Assembly: GCA_013138675.1 (NCBI GenBank) | Contig: WTCH01000070.1 | Span: 1 to 6,034 of the forward strand | Origin: Woeseiaceae bacterium | Lineage (GTDB): Bacteria; Pseudomonadota; Gammaproteobacteria; Steroidobacterales; Woeseiaceae | DNA: 6,034 nucleotides | Reading direction: 5' to 3' | Shown: one piece after another, positions 5,550 through 6,034 of the stretch | Layout: every line of letters begins with the position of its first letter | How positions within the stretch are numbered: the first letter of the stretch is position 1 | Position numbers and translations under genes: made by a program | The notes under the pieces: generated by a model | The model's input: only the letters and a program-made list of their open reading frames with translations | Told to the model about the DNA's origin: nothing | The model's database searches: none

Positions 5550-6034
5550 CAGTCCTGCGGCTGCAGGTAATCGCGGTACAACGTATCTTCAGGCGAGCCG
5601 GCCTCGGGTTGCCAGTCGTAGTCCCAGCGGACCAGTGGCGGCAGCGACATCAGGATTGACTCGGTTCGCCCGCCTGACTGCAGGCCAAAAATCGTACCCC
5701 GGTCGTAGATCAGGTTGAATTCGACGTAGCGACCGCGGCGATACAACTGGAATTGTCGCTGACGGTCACCGTAGGGATGATCCTTGCGATTGCGGACAAT
5801 CGGCCCGTAGGCGGGCAAGAAGCTGTCGCCGGCCGACCGCAAGAACTCAAAACTGCGTTCGAACCCGTGTTCGTTGACGTCATCAAAGAACAGCCCACCG
5901 ACACCGCGCGTCTCATTGCGGTGTTTCAGGAAAAAATACTCGTCACACCAGGACTTGTAGCGCGCGTAGAGGTCATCACCAAAAGGATCGCACGCCGCTT
6001 TGGCGGCCTGGTGCCAGTGAATGACATCTTCTTC
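5534..6034 (-). CDS. hemF: Oxygen-dependent coproporphyrinogen III oxidase, C-terminal part
   Basis: The last 166 codons of hemF are present; the reading frame stays open to the window edge, so the N-terminal portion of the usual roughly 300 residues lies outside. HemF converts coproporphyrinogen III to protoporphyrinogen IX with O2 in the cytoplasm (haem synthesis). Diagnostic stretches are EEDVIHWHQAAKAACDPFG at the edge, YKSWCDEYFFLKHRNETRG with GGLFFDDVN, then PYGDRQRQFQLYRRGRYVEF, DRGTIFGLQSGGRTESIL and MSLPPLVRWDYDWQPEAGS. The HWH and KHRNE histidines are the conserved active-site or metal-ligand positions of the family. The C-terminus ends in DWLATK, close to the usual end. Nothing suggests a broken gene. 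An aerobic or facultative host is implied. Confidence 0.97.
   Translation of the reverse strand, partial: EEDVIHWHQAAKAACDPFGDDLYARYKSWCDEYFFLKHRNETRGVGGLFFDDVNEHGFERSFEFLRSAGDSFLPAYGPIVRNRKDHPYGDRQRQFQLYRRGRYVEFNLIYDRGTIFGLQSGGRTESILMSLPPLVRWDYDWQPEAGSPEDTLYRDYLQPQDWLATK

Overview
The window looks like a chromosomal segment of a GC-rich Gram-negative bacterium, most likely a gammaproteobacterium. This rests on an HvfA-type Cys-repeat precursor, an aerobic HemF, a Tag glycosylase and a secreted subtilase with PA and fibronectin-like domains. The exact lineage is not determined; a marine or sediment group is only a guess. No phage, transposon, CRISPR or RNA gene is visible, and gene density is high.

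Layout. The left third (about 54-1640) is on the + strand. It starts with a short exported Cys/Gly/Glu-rich repeat protein of the HvfA type (95-481), which has its own strong SD and is closed by a clear rho-independent terminator (512-536). Then come tag, a DNA-3-methyladenine glycosylase I (554-1144), and a four-helix membrane protein of unknown role (1200-1640). The right two thirds are on the - strand. Reading from the right edge, they are the C-terminal part of hemF (5534-6034, cut by the window end), a 166-bp intergenic region with two inverted repeats, an AhpD-like carboxymuconolactone decarboxylase-family gene (4807-5367), and a 1055-residue secreted S8 peptidase (1637-4804). The + and - blocks meet tail to tail at the membrane-protein and peptidase stops, which share 4 bp.

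How the genes relate. tag and the membrane-protein gene are probably co-transcribed. The AhpD-like gene and the peptidase gene are 2 nt apart and almost certainly form a translationally coupled pair. hemF appears to be separated from that pair by a probable weak terminator. There is no common pathway for the whole window.

Most interesting content. The HvfA-like protein resembles the precursors of MNIO (DUF692)-modified copper-binding RiPPs. However, its usual partners hvfB and hvfC do not follow it, the terminator ends the unit straight after it, and its repeat core is a divergent 17-residue unit (E-A-S-C-G-G-D-K-E-G plus spacer) rather than the usual EGKCG runs. It is therefore either an orphan precursor matured by enzymes encoded elsewhere, or an unmodified metal-binding repeat protein.
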